Below are positions 59,591-64,000 of a stretch of DNA of 64,000 bases, piece after piece. The DNA lies in the NCBI GenBank assembly GCA_018873245.2, contig JAEMBT020000008.1, forward strand, positions 14,557,172 to 14,621,171. The letters run 5' to 3'. The position numbers and the translations under genes are program-made. Source of the stretch: Archegozetes longisetosus (lineage: Eukaryota; Arthropoda; Arachnida; Sarcoptiformes; Trhypochthoniidae). Under the pieces are notes generated by a model, which ran no database searches, had not been told where the DNA came from, and worked only from the letters and a program-made list of their open reading frames with translations. Each line of letters begins with the position of its first letter. Within the stretch, counting starts at the first letter, position 1.

Positions 59591-60812
59591 CTAAACAAGA
59601 GTTGCCGGCGTTTGGTTCAATTTAGCAGAATGTGCCGACTGGCAATCAATACTATTAGCCGAACGCATTCCCAATAATGTCATGCTTTGTTCCCTTCTTA
59701 TGTCTTTATAGAAACACCACAATATATAATGTTTGAAATGGGATCGAAATACTCCGCTTATTATACAGAGCGCTACCGGATTTAAGCATGAGTTCAAGAA
59801 TGTTAGTACAAAACCTATTATCCTCCAGACATGCCAGAAGTTATTATACAATTCGCTCGCGTGTGGATGGAAGTAATACCATATCATAAATACCTGTAAA
59901 CAAGAATTTGCCATTAGAAACTCACAAGTGTTCGGATTATGATTAAAGTTTTACCTGATTTGGAAATAGACAAATAGCAAATATAACAACGAGTCCCAAT
60001 ACTATTTTGGAAATTTTCTTTCTTCCACGAAGTTGTTTATAGTGGGTCTCATTCTTACCCACAGGATTCTTAGCACTTTTGATCAGGTGTCGAGCAATTA
60101 ATGTGTAAAATGAAGATATCATCACCAGAGGTATCGCGTAATACAGAAGAAATTTGAGAAAAACAATTATTTTCGGATACCAATCACCCAATTCGTGAGG
60201 AAAAGGATAGCAGACATAAATAGACTTATCTTCTGTTATCGAAACCTTCCAAAGAAAAGAATTATAAACGCCTGGAATAGCTATTATTATAGCCATTGAC
60301 CAGATAATGATGTTGATTGTAATCGTCTTGTTTTGGTTAGAAATGAATTTCATGGGCTGTATAATAGCCGCATAACGTTCTGCACTAAGCATTGTCAAGG
60401 TAAACACTGTTACACCTATCGAGATGTCTCGACTGAATTCACTAATTTTGCAAACTGTTTCACCGTAAGGCCAACTTTCAAACGTATATATAGTGCTGGC
60501 GAAAGGAAGCGCTACAACTATGATAATTAGATCTCCGATCGCCAGACTTATAATGTAAGTGTTTGGAACCGTTCTCATGGACTTATGCCGAAAAAATATG
60601 TAAACCACAGTTCCGTTTCCTATTAATCCTATAATAAATATTAAGAGAAAAACTGCTGGCACTATATAAGTCTCAGGCCTTCTCGCGTAGGGCACGTATA
60701 AAGTTGCATTGGCGTTATCCGTATTTAATTGCGATGTGTCTAAAGAATAATTTGATGTCGTATCGTATGATATATAGTTTTGGGACATTCTTAAAGTCAT
60801 CGACTGATTCAT
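59591..60812 (-). CDS. CCHa-R: CCHamide-type neuropeptide GPCR, paralogue 2 (2 exons)
   Basis: Class A peptide receptor, paralogue of 6999-8443. The minus-strand exons are 60812-59955 (286 codons) and 59893-59591, joined across one 61-nt GT-AG phase-0 intron, giving 386 residues. The family segment YVPYARRPETY is at 39-49. Asp93 lies in TM2, Cys121 and Cys201 can form the extracellular disulphide, and ERY is at 145-147. TM6 is ICLFPNQ, followed by VFMIWYYF and YNNFWHVW in exon 2. The TM7 motif reads NPVALC (324-329): Cys329 replaces the tyrosine of NPxxY that paralogue 1 keeps. The N-terminus has several sequons (for example N2, N21, N35). It lacks the two introns that split TM7 and the tail in paralogue 1. 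No frame damage is seen, so it looks functional, though its signalling may be altered. Confidence 0.9.
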
Positions 60813-63800
60813 CCCTGTGTAATATCGTCTTTCTTTTCTTAAATCTAATTAACTTTTCGACAATAGCTCTAGTCGTAAGTTCGAGTGATAAATGACTAAT
60901 TAATTTATGTGCAAATGGACGTCACACAATACTTAACATCTTGAAAACGTTCACCTGTCAAGAGGCATATCATTAATGTTAGTAATGTGTAATCTAAACT
61001 TACAAAAAAATAACGTAATCTTTATGATTATCTCGAATCCAGAAGAGTCTCATCTCAAACATGTCTCAAGTTCTCAAATACAGCAGACGTTAGTAAATGC
61101 TTTTCCTAGAATGTAAAATTAAGAGTTAATACCATTCTAAACGATTACAACTTTAATTTGGATATTCATAATTAATTGTAAGTAAGCAAATATCGACTTT
61201 ATTAACTTTTGAATCATTTATCAAAGGTGAGTAAAAGCTGAACGATGAGACCTTGCAAATCAAATGCAAACTGGGCTTAAACGTAGCAGTTTTAGATTGC
61301 TTGAATTTTTAGATTAAATTGAACCAAATACAACTTTATCGATAGAAGTCCAGTTAACTGACTTATAACTCAAAACTCTTTAATTAATGAACTCTATTAA
61401 AGAATTGTTTTTTCACTTTGGATGGAAAGAGCGCTAACACAACTGTTTGACTCCGTAATTCTAGAATGATATCAAACGCCAAAAATATAATTTTAAAAGA
61501 AAAAAATTAATATATTTCAGAAAACATCAACAAATATCAGTAAAATATGAGAGTGTTCTGTTAAACGTTGAAAATCAAATTGAATATTGAATTTTTTATT
61601 AATTAATAAAATAAGCCAAATCAATAATTTAATTATTAGACCTGCTTAACCTAGCCACACCTAGACTAACTTAATTTTTCAAGATTTTCAAAAGGTTAAC
61701 AAACTTTGTAAGTTGCCATTTAATTAACAGTTTAAAACCAATTCATTCCTTAAAGTGATGTAAAATTTCTAAAAATCTATTTGAAATTATAATTTTTGTC
61801 GCGATGGAAATAGATATGTTAGTGCTCTTTTCACTCAGAAACTAGTAAGAGACATTGCGAACCATATTGACCGTAAAACTATTAATATCGAGCCAAATAC
61901 AATATTGGTTCAGTTTACTATCAACAAGAGAGATTTGATAGTTGTCTGACAATCCCTTTGCGTCTATTTCACCACACTCTATGCATTGGTCGAAGACAGT
62001 CCTTTCGATTTGACAAATAAGATTCAATCTTAGGTTAAGAGTAAGATTTCCTCAATGTTAAGGTTGGCTTATCTTTTCTTAACTTAAGATTGCTATTCTG
62101 AGTTAGATTTGGTCCCTATTTTGCTGTTGAGCTAATTGACAGAAATAGAAGTTTTTCGAGTCAAATAGATAATATATTCGGCTGTGATTCAATTAAGTAC
62201 TTATTTATTTTGAAGTATTACTAAGCTTAATAAATTTTGCTAATATTGAGTTTAGTTTCAAATTCATATGTAGTTCAAATGCACATAAAAGTTATTCTTT
62301 GAATATTGCAAGCATTTACGAACTGGAATTTCACTAAATTTCATTAAATGATAACGTAACTCAATCGAAGTAACCTTTACTAGACTTCATTTGCTAACTT
62401 TTCCATCATGCCAAAATCGTAATTAGATCCAAACTTGCGCCTTCGATATAACGCTGCCTTGATTTTTATTCTAACTTACTCGGGAAAATTTATGAAAAAT
62501 GAAATACCAAATTTTTGAAAGCGATGGTTCAAAAACTTTCTGCATTCAACTCAATGCTTATATTATATTGAATAATCGAAATTTAGCTTAACTGGAAGTT
62601 AGGTTATCTTAGATGCCTTTTATTTTGATGCTTTTATGTCTTATAGTATACATTATTAAGTAAATACATAGCATTACTGTGCTACCAATGCAGTATTCCA
62701 TTAACTGATTTTATAGCACAATGTATTTTATTACTGAAATCTTCAGTCAATATTGTAAAGCTACTGTGAGGTAACCTCAAGTTTGGAGAACATATGTTGT
62801 CAAAATTAACTCAATAACCTTTCGTAGTCTTCGTAATCCAGTCAACTCTATCGTAACATATGCTTTGAAGATAGAATTTTGGCCTAATAGTCAATTGATC
62901 TAGTTATATATTATCTCTTTAAATATATCTTGCAGCCATCGCGCTCCGATTCATCTTAGTTGCTATCTTATATAATGTTTGAATTGAATTTTGCTCTTTC
63001 TTTATATCCATGGAATTTAATCAAGCCTTTCAAGAATTTTTAATCTTTAAAGAAAATCCCATAAAATTTCTTAAAGTCAATTGAAATGGTTTTCTAACAT
63101 TTTACTCAACTTTCAGTGCATATTAAAATTCAAATTGTATGAGTTTTGTGGAATTTGAATAAATTTGTTCTCAATTTTCAGGTCAATAGCATCAATGAAA
63201 TCACAAGCAAAAAATTATCATCGAAAGGCATTATATAGAAAGAAAAGGCTAAAATATCGAAAGTTTCATTAGCTTTAAGCCCAATTCTAATGAAGATGGG
63301 CGTAATTTATTTTATATCAAGTTTTCTATAATTAAAAATGTCAAAAATATTAAAAGTGATAAGAAGCGATACGATAAACATACCTTAAAAATTTGACTTT
63401 ATAATACTTTCGATATTTTTCACGTGACCTGTCATTTTAAAGTTAATATTAATTAAAATTAGGCTTATTTTTCTGTTATTAATCTTAGTTTAAAAACATT
63501 TTAACTCAATTCATCGCGAATTTTCAAAACCTGAAATATTCATAGCATCACAATATCTTGCTGATGAAGTGATTAGAAATAAACTTTTGTTCAAAGAGTG
63601 AAATGTAACTCACGTAAATTCCTCGAAGTCAAATACCTGAAAGAATGCTCGGAATTTTGAGTGCACTTTATCGTTGCAAATTACGTTCAATAGTAATACA
63701 TTATAAGTTAAGATAAAGGTCAGCTAAACTTTATTAAGTATGTTTGAGAAGACAGTGAACGCCAATTCCAACAACACAGATAATAGCAAATTTACAGTTC

Positions 63801-64000
63801 GCCTCATAATCAGACTAATATGAAATAAATTTGCATTCCTTTTTATTAGGAAATTGAATACCTTATTAGAATTCCTAGCTTTACGTGTTTTCTATTAAAC
63901 GTTTTTATGCAAAATTTACTCCTCTTGGTGTCGGCTCACAATTCAACTGAACTTTCAAAATTCTTTGAGAATAGAGTTCATTATAAAATAATACTTGAGA
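60813..64000. other. gene-free; upstream region of receptor 2
   Basis: No coding region was recognised. The first few hundred bases are upstream of receptor 2 and should contain its 5' UTR and promoter. A short open frame at 61842-62027 has no recognisable domain. Confidence 0.35.
60918..60925 (-). promoter_or_regulatory. CRE-like site upstream of receptor 2
   Basis: The minus strand reads GTGACGTC, a near-consensus cAMP response element, 106 bp upstream of the receptor 2 start codon. A single 8-mer can occur by chance. Only its position supports it. Confidence 0.2.

Noticed and set aside
1-64000. A new multi-gene system such as a defence, biosynthetic or toxin cluster
   Set aside because: Only two intact host genes are visible, both neuropeptide receptors. 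The rest is non-coding DNA and transposon remnants.

Overview
The window is AT-rich, intron-bearing animal DNA, most likely from an arthropod. The main evidence is two receptors of the CCHamide receptor family, a bilaterian neuropeptide GPCR family best known in insects. The introns are short (61-80 nt), and the rest is dense with decayed DNA transposons. No rRNA gene, canonical tRNA gene, CRISPR array or bacterial-type operon was seen. The organism call is an inference from these genes, not from any species marker.

Layout. Receptor 1 lies on the minus strand at 6999-8443 in four exons. Receptor 2 lies on the minus strand at 59591-60812 in two exons. They are paralogues in the same orientation, with receptor 2 transcriptionally upstream, separated by about 51 kb in which no intact gene could be recognised. 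Both have seven membrane segments, the paired extracellular cysteines and the family's YVPY...RPETY segment before TM1. Receptor 2 has Cys in place of the NPxxY tyrosine and lacks two introns present in receptor 1.

The intervening DNA is a transposon graveyard. It holds non-autonomous elements with perfect 8-bp target duplications (2030-2687, 50215-50721, 44452-44603), probable PIF/Harbinger-like and TA-flanked MITEs, and four long foldback or long-TIR elements (4179-4560, 12268-12660, 34617-35450, 51357-52170). A nested MITE cluster occupies 38.3-42.0 kb. There are mariner and Tc1-like transposase remnants (42.0-42.8, 47.05-47.94, 53.6-54.0 kb), and one conspicuously GC-rich Merlin (IS1016/IS1595-like) element with about 200-bp TIRs (47938-49535). 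The Merlin element is flanked on one side by a Tc1-like gene and on the other by a second, older Merlin gene, with no target duplication. Two tRNA-derived SINE candidates were also seen.

No new multi-gene system was found. The points most worth checking are the NPxxC receptor, the intron differences between the paralogues, the chimeric junction around Merlin, the 834-bp foldback with about 380-bp arms, a 47-bp perfect inverted repeat, and one orphan exon-like island at 30553-30726. All repeat calls were made by eye. Divergence and copy number were not computed.
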